A stretch of 64,000 bases of DNA, taken from the NCBI RefSeq assembly GCF_002022415.1, contig NZ_MUBG01000001.1, positions 310,001 to 374,000 on the forward strand. Direction: 5' to 3'. This stretch comes from Bartonella sp. WD12.1 (lineage in GTDB: Bacteria; Pseudomonadota; Alphaproteobacteria; Rhizobiales; Rhizobiaceae). Made by a program: the position numbers and the translations under genes. Under the pieces are notes generated by a model. It worked only from the letters and a program-made list of their open reading frames with translations. It did not search any database and had not been told where the DNA came from. Below are positions 9,376 through 18,456 of this stretch, in pieces (position 1 is the first letter of the stretch; each line of letters opens with the position of its first letter).

Positions 9376-10044
9376 ATGCGCATTCTAATTGTTGAAGATG
9401 ATCGAGATCTTAATGATCAATTAGCAGAAGCTTTGAAAAATGCAGGATATGTTTTTGATTGTGTTTTTGATGGTGAAGAAGCTTATTTTTTAGGAAGTAC
9501 AGAGCCTTATGATGCTGTGATCCTTGATATTGGTTTACCACGCATGGATGGGATTCGTGTTGTTGAGAAATGGCGCCAAGAGGGGTTTTTGATGCCTGTT
9601 TTAATGCTAACAGCACGTGATCGTTGGTCTGATAAGGTACTTGGCATTGATGCAGGTGCTGATGATTATGTTGTTAAACCGTTCCATATAGAGGAGGTAA
9701 TAGCACGGTTACGGGCATTAATTCGTCGAGCTGCAGGCCATGCAACAAATTCATTATCCTGTGGGAGTGTTTTGTTGGATACTAAGACTTCTCGTGTTTT
9801 TGTTGGTGGTCAATTAATTAAATTGACGTCACATGAGTTTAGGCTTCTTTCTTATCTTATGCACCATTGTGATCAAATCGTTTCAAGGACAGAGCTTATC
9901 GAACATCTTTATGATCAGGATTTTGATAAAGATTCAAATACGATTGAAGTTTTTGTGGGGCGGTTACGAAAAAAGCTTGGGGTAGATTTGATAGAGACTA
10001 TTCGTGGAATGGGTTACCGGGTGAAAACATTAGGTGATAAATGA
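9376..10044 (+). CDS. feuP: OmpR-family response regulator, FeuP type
   Basis: A receiver domain (about 1-115) has the acidic pocket E-D-D at 8-10, phospho-acceptor Asp51 in L-D-I-G-L-P and Lys in V-V-K-P-F. A winged-helix DNA-binding domain follows (about 125-220, ending with R-G-M-G-Y-R-V). The ATG at 9376 is used, with AGG seven bases upstream; an in-frame GTG lies just before it. The stop overlaps the start of the kinase gene as ATGA, so the two are translationally coupled. Position behind the FeuN-like gene and ahead of the cyc (ccm) genes matches Rhizobium, where feuPQ and cycHJKL are linked and both needed for iron acquisition. The naming rests on this order and on family resemblance. 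Confidence 0.85.
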   Translation: MRILIVEDDRDLNDQLAEALKNAGYVFDCVFDGEEAYFLGSTEPYDAVILDIGLPRMDGIRVVEKWRQEGFLMPVLMLTARDRWSDKVLGIDAGADDYVVKPFHIEEVIARLRALIRRAAGHATNSLSCGSVLLDTKTSRVFVGGQLIKLTSHEFRLLSYLMHHCDQIVSRTELIEHLYDQDFDKDSNTIEVFVGRLRKKLGVDLIETIRGMGYRVKTLGDK

Positions 10045-11453
10045 TAGCTTTGAAGAACAATAGCCAGCTTAAGAAGTTATTTTATTTTGTTGGTAATTCT
10101 CTCAGCTTACGTGTTATGATTTTATCTACATTGTGGGTTACTATTTCGGTTTCATCTATTTCAGCAATCAGTATTTTGTTTTATCAGCGTTCAAGTGAAC
10201 AAAGTCTATGTCGTATTCTTTCTGCTCAGCTTTATAGTCTTATTGCGACTGTAACTGTAACACCTGAGGGGTATTTAAAAGGAGGTCTTGGATTTGATGA
10301 TATTCGTTATTCAGATTCCACATCAGGGTGGTATTGGGAAGTAGTTGCTGTATCACCTGATTTACATGGAAGATTGGTATCACCGTCATTGGGAACTAAA
10401 AAGATTTTTTCACCAAGCGATGTTGATGTGCCTTTTGACAATCAATTCTTTCGTTCTTATCGAGTAAAAGGGGATGATGGTAAGAACCTACAGGTTGTTG
10501 AAAGCGATATTGTTTTAGATAATCAGAATAGGGTTGCACGTTTTCGCCTCGTTGGGAATATTGATGAAGCGCATGCGCAAGTAAAAGAGTTTAAGCAAAC
10601 TTTACAAATTTTTCTTTGGAGTTTTGGTATAGGTAGTGTTCTTATCAATATTGCTGTTATTTTTTTTAGTTTTCAACCATTGAAACGAATTCGACAAACA
10701 TTGAATGATATTCGTGAAGGTAAAGCTGATTATGTTAATACGGATTTATTGAGTGAAGTTATGCCGTTGGCACAAGAAATGAATGCTCTTATTAATAATA
10801 ATCAGCGTATTATTGAACGATTTCGGACGCAGGTTGGTAATCTTGCTCATTCATTGAAGACACCTTTATCAGTTATCATGAATGAAACTAATAAAATGAG
10901 CGGAAAACAGGCTGTTTTATTATGTGAACAAGCTAAAATAATGCAGGCTCAAATCAATCATTATCTACAGCGTTCTCGGATTGCAGCGCAGTGCAACAGT
11001 ATTATTAATCACACATCTGTTCGCAAAGTGCTCGATCGTTTGGTGCGGGTTATGGAAAAGCTCAATCCTGATAAACATATTCAATTTATCATGGATATTG
11101 ATGATATTGTTTTTTCTGGTGAAAGGGAAGATTTAGAGGAAATTGTCGGTAATTTGATTGAGAATGCTGCTCAATGGTCTCGCACTCAAATTTTAGTTTG
11201 CTGTGGTTTAGAAGAGGGCGTTGAAGAGGAAGCATTCTTTAATATCATTATCGAAGATGATGGTCCTGGTTTAACAGAAGAGCAAATGGATAAAGCTTTA
11301 AAAAGAGGACAGCGACTTGATGAAAGTAAACCGGGAACAGGATTAGGATTAGCGATCGTTTCAGATATAGTCAGTGAATATGGGGGGAGTCTTTCTTTAT
11401 CACGTTCTAAATTGGGTGGATTATATACAAAAGTTTTATTGCCAAGACGGTAA
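10041..11453 (+). CDS. feuQ: sensor histidine kinase, FeuQ type
   Basis: A 470-residue inner-membrane kinase partnering the regulator just upstream (ATGA overlap). There are two transmembrane helices, at about 22-48 and 190-212, enclosing a periplasmic sensor domain of about 140 residues, the part that FeuN would contact. A HAMP-like linker follows, then the phospho-acceptor His270 in L-A-H-S-L-K-T-P-L and an ATPase domain with the N box (G-N-L-I-E-N-A), D-G-P-G and G-T-G-L-G-L-A motifs. The architecture resembles PhoQ-class kinases. Regulation of envelope or iron-related genes is known for FeuPQ in rhizobia; the signal here is not evident from sequence. Confidence 0.85.
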   Translation: MIALKNNSQLKKLFYFVGNSLSLRVMILSTLWVTISVSSISAISILFYQRSSEQSLCRILSAQLYSLIATVTVTPEGYLKGGLGFDDIRYSDSTSGWYWEVVAVSPDLHGRLVSPSLGTKKIFSPSDVDVPFDNQFFRSYRVKGDDGKNLQVVESDIVLDNQNRVARFRLVGNIDEAHAQVKEFKQTLQIFLWSFGIGSVLINIAVIFFSFQPLKRIRQTLNDIREGKADYVNTDLLSEVMPLAQEMNALINNNQRIIERFRTQVGNLAHSLKTPLSVIMNETNKMSGKQAVLLCEQAKIMQAQINHYLQRSRIAAQCNSIINHTSVRKVLDRLVRVMEKLNPDKHIQFIMDIDDIVFSGEREDLEEIVGNLIENAAQWSRTQILVCCGLEEGVEEEAFFNIIIEDDGPGLTEEQMDKALKRGQRLDESKPGTGLGLAIVSDIVSEYGGSLSLSRSKLGGLYTKVLLPRR

Positions 11454-11982
11454 ATATATTTTTTTCTAAGAGGCGCGTATATTAGAATTAATCAATGGAG
11501 TAGTATTTTCATACAACGCATTGAGGTAAAAAATCATTTTTTGTATGTTAGAATGGTGTTTGTATACACTAAAGATCTATAAATGGAGTCTTTGTATATG
11601 TGGGTAAAATTAAAATGAATTTTGCTCAATCATAATGCAAAGGTGGCTTTGTTTTTATGGGTTTTTTAATGCTTTTATTTTTGGCAAGTCATTACAAAAT
11701 TTGTAAAGGATATAATGTTAGAGGATATTGGATGCTGCAAAAATCACTTGAATATTTATACGAGGGAAATATTCCTAAAAATGGTGATACTAGGATTATT
11801 TTATCCAAGTTGGTTTGAAAATTGTTATCAATACAGTTTTTTATCCTCAATGATACGCTGTAAATGGTTTATAGTAATACATGTCGCAATTCTAATGGAA
11901 ACTAGGAAATTTCTTGCATGAATTACGGAGTAAAGAAGAACAAATTATAGCTTTTTAATTATTATAATGATATTACAGTAAT
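11454..11982. other. gap between feuQ and ccmI, no gene seen
   Basis: A 529-bp AT-rich stretch. One 68-codon frame at 11715-11921 has no ribosome site or recognisable sequence and is not called. The region should hold a promoter for the ccm genes, but no clear -35/-10 pair is visible. Confidence 0.45.
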
Positions 11983-12818
11983 ATGCTATTATTAATTTTA
12001 GCTGCGTTTTTTCTCATTCTTTTAACAATTGTTATCTTTTTTTTCTGCATTTTGACTACGGATTTAAAAAAGATAGGCAAGTTCTGATTATGGATAAGGG
12101 CAAAAACCAGATTCATAGAATTGAATCTGGTTTTGAACATAACTTCATTGATAAAGAGCGCATACAAGAAGTACATCTTGAATTACCCAGTACAGCCATT
12201 TCTGTTGAAACACAGAGTGGTTTTGTACAAAAACCTTATAAGCATCATAAGAGCATTTGTGCCTTAAAGGCATTTGTTATTTTATTTGTTCCATTTGTAA
12301 CATGCGGTATTTATAGTTTAACAGGCAGTCCGGGAGCCAAAAGTTATTTTTTTAATGAATTAATGGATAAAGATCCACAAACGTTAAATAGGCATGAGAA
12401 ACTTGTACGTTTACAAACGCTTTTTTTTCGCATGCCGAATGATGGCAAGATAGCAGATATTTTAGCAATCAGTTATTTTGAGGAAGGTCTTTTTCAGGAC
12501 GCGGTGAATATTTATTTAGATGCACTTCGTTTGAATGGAGAAACAGCTCCAAGGTTGATGGGGTATGGTCTAGCGTTGGTTGGTTATGAAGGTGGAATAA
12601 TTACACAAGAGGCGCAGAATGCTTTTCAAAAGGCTGCAGATTTAGCTCCAGATGATTTTTATCCTCGTTTATTTTTAGCTGATGCACTTTGTCAAGCTGG
12701 TAAGCCTGAACAGGCAGTCCAGCTTTTACAAAATTTTCTCAGTACAATGTCTAAGGATGTTCCAGGACGATCCCGTATTGAAGAAATGATAGTTCAGTTA
12801 CGCAATACATGTAATTAG
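11983..12818 (+). pseudogene. ccmI: cytochrome c biogenesis protein CcmI/CycH, split by a frameshift at a T8 run
   Basis: CcmI presents apocytochrome c to the haem ligase CcmF-CcmH. The main open frame (12090-12818, 242 residues) has the periplasmic TPR part (about 115-235, e.g. A-V-N-I-Y-L-D-A-L-R-L-N) but starts without the membrane anchor. The missing anchor is just upstream in another frame: 11983-12087 encodes a highly hydrophobic start (M-L-L-L-I-L-A-A-F-F-L-I-L-L) and then stops. Adding one T to the T8 run at 12037-12044 joins both parts into a single frame of about 278 residues, where N-Q-I-H-R-I-E-S-G-F falls where CcmI proteins have the conserved Y-R-D-Q-L-x-E segment. Whether the gene is truly broken, rescued by slippage on T8, or misread is discussed in the findings. 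Confidence 0.75.
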
Positions 12819-13009
12819 AATGTCAAAGAAGTGTATTGGAACAGCTTAGGACTATTGAAACAAATGGGCTTATTGAGTAGTAAAATTATAAGCAAATTGA
12901 TTAATGTACAGGATACGGAAAAAGCTATCTAAAAAGATAAAGTATATGAATGATTAAATTGTACTTATTATATCATGTAATTTATAAAAATATTTTTTGT
13001 AAATAGGCT

Positions 13010-13507
13010 ATGAACAGTCAATCTTTAAAGAGTCTCCCTTCACTTAAACTTATTTTAAAAAAGCGGAAAAAAAAGCGTTTGCTACTCATTTTATTATGTC
13101 TTTTTATAATGGCAATTGCAGCAGGCTTTTTATTATACGCAATGCGTAATGCTGCAAGTTTTTTCCGAACGCCGTCTGAGATCACTAGGGAGGATATTTT
13201 AACAGGTCACTCTTTGCGTCTAGGTGGTTTTGTTGAAAAAGGGACTGTTGAATACAGTGACAAGATGAAAGTAACTTTTTTCGTGACTGATCATTCAAAG
13301 CGTCAAAAAGTAGTTTTCAATGGTATATTACCAGATCTATTTCGTGAAGAGCAGGGTGTTATCGTAGAAGGATATTTTGACAAACAGGGGCTTTTTATAG
13401 GCACACGTGTTTTGGCAAAACATAATGAGACTTATATGTCTAAGGAAACAGCTGGTCAGGTAAAAAAGCGTCATAGTATGGAGAGGGCATTTGATCATGC
13501 TCGTTGA
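13010..13507 (+). CDS. ccmE: cytochrome c maturation haem chaperone CcmE/CycJ
   Basis: CcmE covalently binds haem in the periplasm and delivers it to CcmF for attachment to apocytochrome c. The 165 residues show a basic N-terminus, one transmembrane anchor at about 23-44, and a beta-barrel domain. The haem-binding motif H-x3-Y is intact as His138 and Tyr142 in A-K-H-N-E-T-Y. The gene lies 191 bp after ccmI, and its end overlaps ccmF by 11 bp. No gene for the handling ABC transporter (ccmABCD) is in the window, as expected for the rhizobial cycHJKL arrangement. Confidence 0.93.
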   Translation: MNSQSLKSLPSLKLILKKRKKKRLLLILLCLFIMAIAAGFLLYAMRNAASFFRTPSEITREDILTGHSLRLGGFVEKGTVEYSDKMKVTFFVTDHSKRQKVVFNGILPDLFREEQGVIVEGYFDKQGLFIGTRVLAKHNETYMSKETAGQVKKRHSMERAFDHAR

Positions 13508-15440
13508 ATTGGGTCATATTTTTTTAGCTTCGGCATTTACGGTTAGTTTATTGCAGGCTTTTTTACCTATTTTGGGTATTTTATGGGCAGAGCGCTCATT
13601 GATGCGGATAGTGGAACCGCTGGCGTATATCATCTTTATATTATTGTTCTTGTCTTTTTCAATTATTGTGCATGCCTATATGGTATCCGATTTTTCTGTT
13701 CTGAATGTTGTTGAGAACTCTCATTCAGAAAAACCAATGTTTTATAAAGTCATTGGTGTTTGGAGTAATCACGAAGGATCAATGTTATTATGGGTTTTAA
13801 TTCTAGCTTTTTTTAGTGCATTGGTGGCATTGTTTAGTCATCAACTGCCAGAAAAATTTAAAGCATTAGTTTTAAGTTGCCAAAGTTGGATTACAAGTGC
13901 TTTTCTTTTATTTATTCTTTTTTTATCCAACCCATTTGTACGTATTGATCCACCAGCATTACAAGGAAATGATCTTAATCCTCTTTTACAGGATAATGCT
14001 TTAGCAATTCATCCACCATTTCTTTATTTAGGTTATGTTGGTTTTTCAGTTTGTTTTTCTTTTTCAATAGCTGCATTAATTATAGGGCATGTTGATAGAG
14101 TTTGGGCACGTTGGGTACGACCATGGATTCTTCTTTCATGGTTTTTTTTAACACTTGGGATTATGGTTGGTTCATATTGGGCTTATTATGAACTTGGCTG
14201 GGGTGGTTATTGGTTTTGGGATCCCGTTGAGAATGTTTCACTTATGCCTTGGCTTTCAGGAACGGCTTTTTTGCATTCTGCTATTGTTCTTGAAAAGCGG
14301 AATGCCTTAAAAAGTTGGACTTTGTTTTTAGCCATTCTTACTTTTTCTCTTTCTCTTATGGGGACTTTTCTTGTTCGTTCAGGTATTTTAATGTCTGTTC
14401 ATAGTTTTGCTATTGATCCAGCACGTGGGCAGGCAATTCTTGCTATTTTGCTTTTTTTTATAAGTGGAGCTTTTTTACTCTTTGCTTTGCGTGTACCTGT
14501 TTTGAAAATAGGTGGATTTTTTCAACCAATTTCGCGTGAAGGTTTTATTGTTTTAAATAATTTATTTCTCATCACGGCGACAGCAACAGTGTTAGTTGGT
14601 ACAGTTTATCCTTATTTTATTGAAGCATTAACTGGACAAAAAATTTCTGTAGGTGCTCATTTTTTTAAACTTACATTTGGGCCTTTAATGGTGGTGCTAT
14701 TATTGTTGGTTCCATTTGGGCCAATGATAGCATGGAAGCGCGGCGATTTTCTTGCAGTTTTTGAGCGGTTGTGGTTTGTTTTTGTATTAGCTTGCATGGC
14801 CTGTTTTATAACATTTTATACAACGTCTTGGCGTGATATTTTTGCAGCTTTGGGCGTTGGGCTTTCAATTTTTGTTTTCTTAGGTAGTTTAGCTGGTCTT
14901 TGGGTGAAGAGCGGTCATCGAAAAACACCCGTGCTGATACGAGCTAGGAGATTTTTTGGATTACCGTGGTCTGTTTTTGGAGCTGCATTGGCACATATGG
15001 GATTAGGGGTCACATTATTTGGTATTGTTTGTGTTGCAACTTTTGAGCAAGAACAGATGTTAACCATGCAAATAGGGGATACGGTTACAATAGCTGGTAA
15101 AACTATTCGTTTTGATGCATTACGTAATGTTGCTTTCTCAAATTATTCTGAAATGCAATTTGATTTTAAAATATATAAAAATCAGAAATCTGTGCGCAAC
15201 ATAACGGCATCAAAAAGATTTTATTCAAGTAAAAATATATCAACGACAAAAGTTGGTATCAAAAGTTGTGGTTTTTCTCAATTTTATGTTGAGCCAGGTC
15301 GAATAGGTGATCAAGGTCTTGATGTACATATACGGTGGAAACCTTACGTGATCTGTATTTGGTTTGGTGCATTGATGATGGCAATTGGTGGCTGTTTTTC
15401 TTTTTTAGGTTATTGGTTGCGTATAAGGATGCATCAATGA
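13497..15440 (+). CDS. ccmF: cytochrome c haem lyase subunit CcmF/CycK
   Basis: CcmF is the large inner-membrane protein that accepts haem from CcmE and ligates it to the CXXCH motif of apocytochrome c. From the ATG at 13497 it has 647 residues with many transmembrane helices throughout. The tryptophan-rich WWD signature is seen near residue 235 ([13 protein letters not shown]), and [11 protein letters not shown] near residue 165 is also diagnostic. The ATG at 13497 has GAGAGGG nine bases upstream and is preferred to the TTG at 13491. It overlaps ccmE and is followed by ccmH after 39 bp, so one transcript is likely. Confidence 0.95.
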   Translation: MLVELGHIFLASAFTVSLLQAFLPILGILWAERSLMRIVEPLAYIIFILLFLSFSIIVHAYMVSDFSVLNVVENSHSEKPMFYKVIGVWSNHEGSMLLWVLILAFFSALVALFSHQLPEKFKALVLSCQSWITSAFLLFILFLSNPFVRIDPPALQGNDLNPLLQDNALAIHPPFLYLGYVGFSVCFSFSIAALIIGHVDRVWARWVRPWILLSWFFLTLGIMVGSYWAYYELGWGGYWFWDPVENVSLMPWLSGTAFLHSAIVLEKRNALKSWTLFLAILTFSLSLMGTFLVRSGILMSVHSFAIDPARGQAILAILLFFISGAFLLFALRVPVLKIGGFFQPISREGFIVLNNLFLITATATVLVGTVYPYFIEALTGQKISVGAHFFKLTFGPLMVVLLLLVPFGPMIAWKRGDFLAVFERLWFVFVLACMACFITFYTTSWRDIFAALGVGLSIFVFLGSLAGLWVKSGHRKTPVLIRARRFFGLPWSVFGAALAHMGLGVTLFGIVCVATFEQEQMLTMQIGDTVTIAGKTIRFDALRNVAFSNYSEMQFDFKIYKNQKSVRNITASKRFYSSKNISTTKVGIKSCGFSQFYVEPGRIGDQGLDVHIRWKPYVICIWFGALMMAIGGCFSFLGYWLRIRMHQ

Positions 15441-15479
15441 GTAATTTCCAATTTTAAATATTTTTGAAAGAGTATTGCA

Positions 15480-15884
15480 GTGAAAAGGTTTTTCTTTTGG
15501 GCTTTTATTTTTTGTGTTATCTTTTCTCCTATACAATTTGTGATAGCAGTAGAGCCACATGAAATTTTAGAAGACCCAATACTTGAATCACGGGCTCGTA
15601 ATATTTCATCACAGTTGCGTTGCCCAGTTTGCTACAATCAATCGATTAATGATTCAGATGCTCCATTGGCACATGATTTACGCCTTTTAATACGTGAACG
15701 TTTAAAAGCAGGTGATAGTGATCAACAGATTATTGATTTCCTTGTTGAAAGATATGGTGAATTTATTTTGTTGGAGTTATCATTCAATAAAATAACATGG
15801 TTTTTATGGTTGTTTCCTCTGATATTTCTTATCATTGGTATAAGTGTTATATTTTTTCAGATAAAACGCCGTAAACGCTCTTAA
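15480..15884 (+). CDS. ccmH: cytochrome c maturation thiol-reductase subunit CcmH/CycL
   Basis: CcmH keeps the apocytochrome c cysteines reduced and works with CcmF and CcmI in haem ligation. The 134-residue protein has a signal peptide (about 1-23), the redox motif L-R-C-P-V-C with Cys48 and Cys51, then N-Q-S-I-x-D-S-x-A-P-L-A-x-D-L-R, and a C-terminal membrane helix at about 107-126 followed by a basic tail. The start is a GTG at 15480; GAAAGAG upstream is a weak ribosome site, and no in-frame ATG fits better. This is the short CcmH/CycL form, with the CcmI function in a separate gene. Confidence 0.92.
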   Translation: MKRFFFWAFIFCVIFSPIQFVIAVEPHEILEDPILESRARNISSQLRCPVCYNQSINDSDAPLAHDLRLLIRERLKAGDSDQQIIDFLVERYGEFILLELSFNKITWFLWLFPLIFLIIGISVIFFQIKRRKRS

Positions 15885-16120
15885 TCGCTTTCAAAACTAA
15901 TGAATAGGGACCATTAAAAATGTTTATCAAAATGAAGTAAATTATATACAGAAAAGAAGTTTGGTCTGTTTAAATTAATGCTTTGTCTCTATCTATTATT
16001 ATGAATTGTTGTTTGTCTAACCTTACAAAACTTTAACGATTTAGACAGAAAACGGTAAGGTCTGTTGTTTTATTACTAATTTCATAAAGACCTCAATATT
16101 ACTAAATAGGAGCACACAAA

Positions 16121-17626
16121 ATGGTTAAACCAATCTTCCGTATGATATCACCGGCAATAGGTCTTTCTACGGTTTTAGCAAGTACAATGTTTTTGAGCGG
16201 ATCAAACTTTTGGATGACAGCAGCTCATGCAGATCCTGTATTCGTTCCATCAGTGCATCAGCAGGGGTTTGCAAATATTGTGTCTCAAGTAAAACCTGCA
16301 GTTGTTTCAGTGCAGGTGAAGAGCAATGCAAAAAAAGAAGAGTGGTTCTTTGATGGCTTTTTTAGTGCTCCAGGTATTGATCAATTACCAGATCAACATC
16401 CTTTAAAAAAATTTTTCAAAGAGTTTTATGACCGTAGTTGGCCTAACAATAAGCATTCTCATCGTTCGCATAAACCCCGTCCTATAGCTTTTGGATCTGG
16501 TTTTTTTATTTCGTCTGATGGTTATATTGTGACTAATGATCACGTAATTTCTGATGGAACAAGCTATTCTGTTGTTCTTGATGATGGTACAGAACTTAAT
16601 GCCAAACTTATTGGAACAGATTCTCGAACTGATTTGGCAGTGTTAAAGGTGGATGATAAACGAACATTCCCATATGTTGATTTTGCTGATGATTCAAAGC
16701 TTTATGTTGGCGATTGGGTTGTTGCTGTTGGTAATCCATTTGGTCTTGGTGGGACTGTAACAGCAGGGATTGTTTCAGCACGTGGACGTGATATCGGTGC
16801 TGGTATTTATGATGATTTTATTCAGATTGATGCTGCTGTTAATAGGGGTAATTCTGGTGGGCCAACTTTTAATCTTAATGGGCAAGTTGTTGGAATTAAT
16901 ACAGCAATTTTTTCTCCCTCTGGAGGAAACGTTGGAATTGCATTTGCTATTCCTGCGACAACAGCAAAACAGGTTGTAAAGCAGCTTATTGAAAAAGGTT
17001 CAGTTCAACGTGGTTGGCTTGGTGTTCAGATTCAACCAGTGACTAAAGAAATTTCTGATTCAGTAGGTTTAAAAGAAACCAAAGGTGCTTTAGTTACTGA
17101 TCCGCTTAAAGGGCCTGCAGAAAAGGCTGGTATTAAAACAGGTGATGTAATTATTGCAGTAAATGGTGAAAAAGTTACTGATGCGCGTGATTTAGCACGG
17201 CGTATTGCGCATATTAGACCAGGAGAAACAGCAGTTTTGAATGTTTGGAGATCTGGCAAAGAAGAAAAGATTAAAGTTAAGCTTGATGCGATGCCAGAAA
17301 GTGAAAATAAGAAAGAAACTTCAAGGTCTTCAAGTAAGCAACAGAGTTCGAATGAACCGCTAGAAGATTACGGTTTGATTGTAACTCCTTCTGATGACGG
17401 TCAAGGAATGGTTGTAAACGATGTGGATTCAGATTCAGAAGCAGCAGAGAAGGGAATTCGCCCTGGTGATGTAATTGTAACAGTTAATAATAAACTGGTC
17501 AAAAAGGTATCTGATATTACTGATGCAATTAAGAATGCACAAAAACTAGGACGAAATGCAATATTGTTGCAAGTACGTACAAATGATCAAAATCGTTTTA
17601 TTGCTCTTCAAATTGTTAAGAAATAA
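16121..17626 (+). CDS. degP: periplasmic serine protease, DegP/HtrA family
   Basis: This protease and chaperone handles misfolded proteins in the periplasm. The 501 residues begin with a signal peptide (about 1-37, ending A-H-A-D). The trypsin-like domain has the triad His141 (T-N-D-H-V-I), Asp171 (S-R-T-D-L-A-V) and Ser245 (R-G-N-S-G-G-P). Two PDZ domains follow at about 285-370 and 405-495, separated by a Ser-rich linker. AGGAG stands before the ATG. The position between the cyc genes and a two-component pair matches other Rhizobiales. The 236-bp gap upstream contains CCTTAC and GTAAGG arms around 16021-16060 that might be an operator, though this is not strong. Confidence 0.94.
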   Translation: MVKPIFRMISPAIGLSTVLASTMFLSGSNFWMTAAHADPVFVPSVHQQGFANIVSQVKPAVVSVQVKSNAKKEEWFFDGFFSAPGIDQLPDQHPLKKFFKEFYDRSWPNNKHSHRSHKPRPIAFGSGFFISSDGYIVTNDHVISDGTSYSVVLDDGTELNAKLIGTDSRTDLAVLKVDDKRTFPYVDFADDSKLYVGDWVVAVGNPFGLGGTVTAGIVSARGRDIGAGIYDDFIQIDAAVNRGNSGGPTFNLNGQVVGINTAIFSPSGGNVGIAFAIPATTAKQVVKQLIEKGSVQRGWLGVQIQPVTKEISDSVGLKETKGALVTDPLKGPAEKAGIKTGDVIIAVNGEKVTDARDLARRIAHIRPGETAVLNVWRSGKEEKIKVKLDAMPESENKKETSRSSSKQQSSNEPLEDYGLIVTPSDDGQGMVVNDVDSDSEAAEKGIRPGDVIVTVNNKLVKKVSDITDAIKNAQKLGRNAILLQVRTNDQNRFIALQIVKK

Positions 17627-17640
17627 CGTCTGTTAACAGT

Positions 17641-17669
17641 GGGACAGAATTTTTATAAATTTCTGTCCC
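17641..17669 (+). terminator. inverted repeat behind degP, weak terminator
   Basis: GGGACAGAA at 17641-17649 pairs perfectly with TTCTGTCCC at 17661-17669, with three further A-T pairs inside after one mismatch. It lies 14 bp after the degP stop and 34 bp before the next gene. The bases behind it (ATAATCGTTTA) are not a clean T run, so it may only reduce read-through into the two-component genes or stabilise the degP mRNA 3' end. Confidence 0.5.
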
Positions 17670-17703
17670 ATAATCGTTTAATAAAATAATTGGAGAAGCG
17701 TTT

Positions 17704-18456
17704 ATGAAGATACTTGTCATTGAAGATGATCGTGAAACAGGACGTTATCTTGAAAAAGCATTTTTAGAAGTAGGATATACGGCTGATATTGCTTGTGACG
17801 GGGATACTGGTTATTCTTTGGCTGAGACAGGCAATTATGACGTCATGGTTGTTGATCGGATGCTACCGCATCGTGATGGTCTGTCTATTGTTTCTGAATT
17901 ACGTGCAAAAGGCAATGAAACGCCAGTTCTTATTCTTTCTGCTTTAGGGCAAGTTGATGATCGTGTAACGGGTTTACGTGCAGGGGGTGATGATTATCTA
18001 ACAAAACCTTATGCATTTTCAGAACTTCTTGCACGGGTTGAAGTATTGCAACGGCGCAAAAGCCCTAAAGAGGCAGAAACTGTTTATTGTGTAGGCAATC
18101 TTGAACTTGATCGGTTAGCACATACAGTAAAACGTGGTGGAATAAATATCATATTACAACCACGCGAATTTCGTTTGCTTGAATATTTAATGCGGTATGC
18201 TGGCCAGGTTGTTACACGCACTATGCTTTTGGAAAATGTTTGGGATTATCATTTTGATCCGCAAACGAATGTAATTGATGTGCATATATCTCGCTTGAGG
18301 GCAAAAATTGAAAAAGACTTTGATATTCCACTTTTACATACGGTCCGTGGAGCTGGATATATGCTAAAGGCTCCAGATAAAAAATATGAACCGTTTAATC
18401 AATATAATGCGCACAACTGCTTTAAGGCTTTCTGCGCTTTATATTTTATTGTTTAG
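17704..18456 (+). CDS. OmpR-family response regulator (degP-linked), C-terminus probably frameshifted
   Basis: A receiver domain with E-D-D at 7-9, phospho-acceptor Asp51 (V-V-D-R-M-L-P) and Lys in L-T-K-P-Y, then a winged-helix domain ending R-G-A-G-Y-M-L-K-A at about residue 222. Family members stop within a few residues of that point. Here the frame continues for about 25 extra residues and overlaps the kinase gene by 71 bases. One more A in the A6 run at 18379-18384 would put a TGA right at the kinase start, giving the usual ATGA overlap. The extra tail is therefore likely an artefact. The ATG at 17704 has GGAG upstream. The target genes are unknown; the neighbouring degP suggests envelope stress (inference). 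Confidence 0.88.
   Translation: MKILVIEDDRETGRYLEKAFLEVGYTADIACDGDTGYSLAETGNYDVMVVDRMLPHRDGLSIVSELRAKGNETPVLILSALGQVDDRVTGLRAGGDDYLTKPYAFSELLARVEVLQRRKSPKEAETVYCVGNLELDRLAHTVKRGGINIILQPREFRLLEYLMRYAGQVVTRTMLLENVWDYHFDPQTNVIDVHISRLRAKIEKDFDIPLLHTVRGAGYMLKAPDKKYEPFNQYNAHNCFKAFCALYFIV

Noticed and set aside
11715..11921. 68-codon open frame before ccmI
   Set aside because: No ribosome site, no similarity, and composition like the surrounding non-coding DNA.
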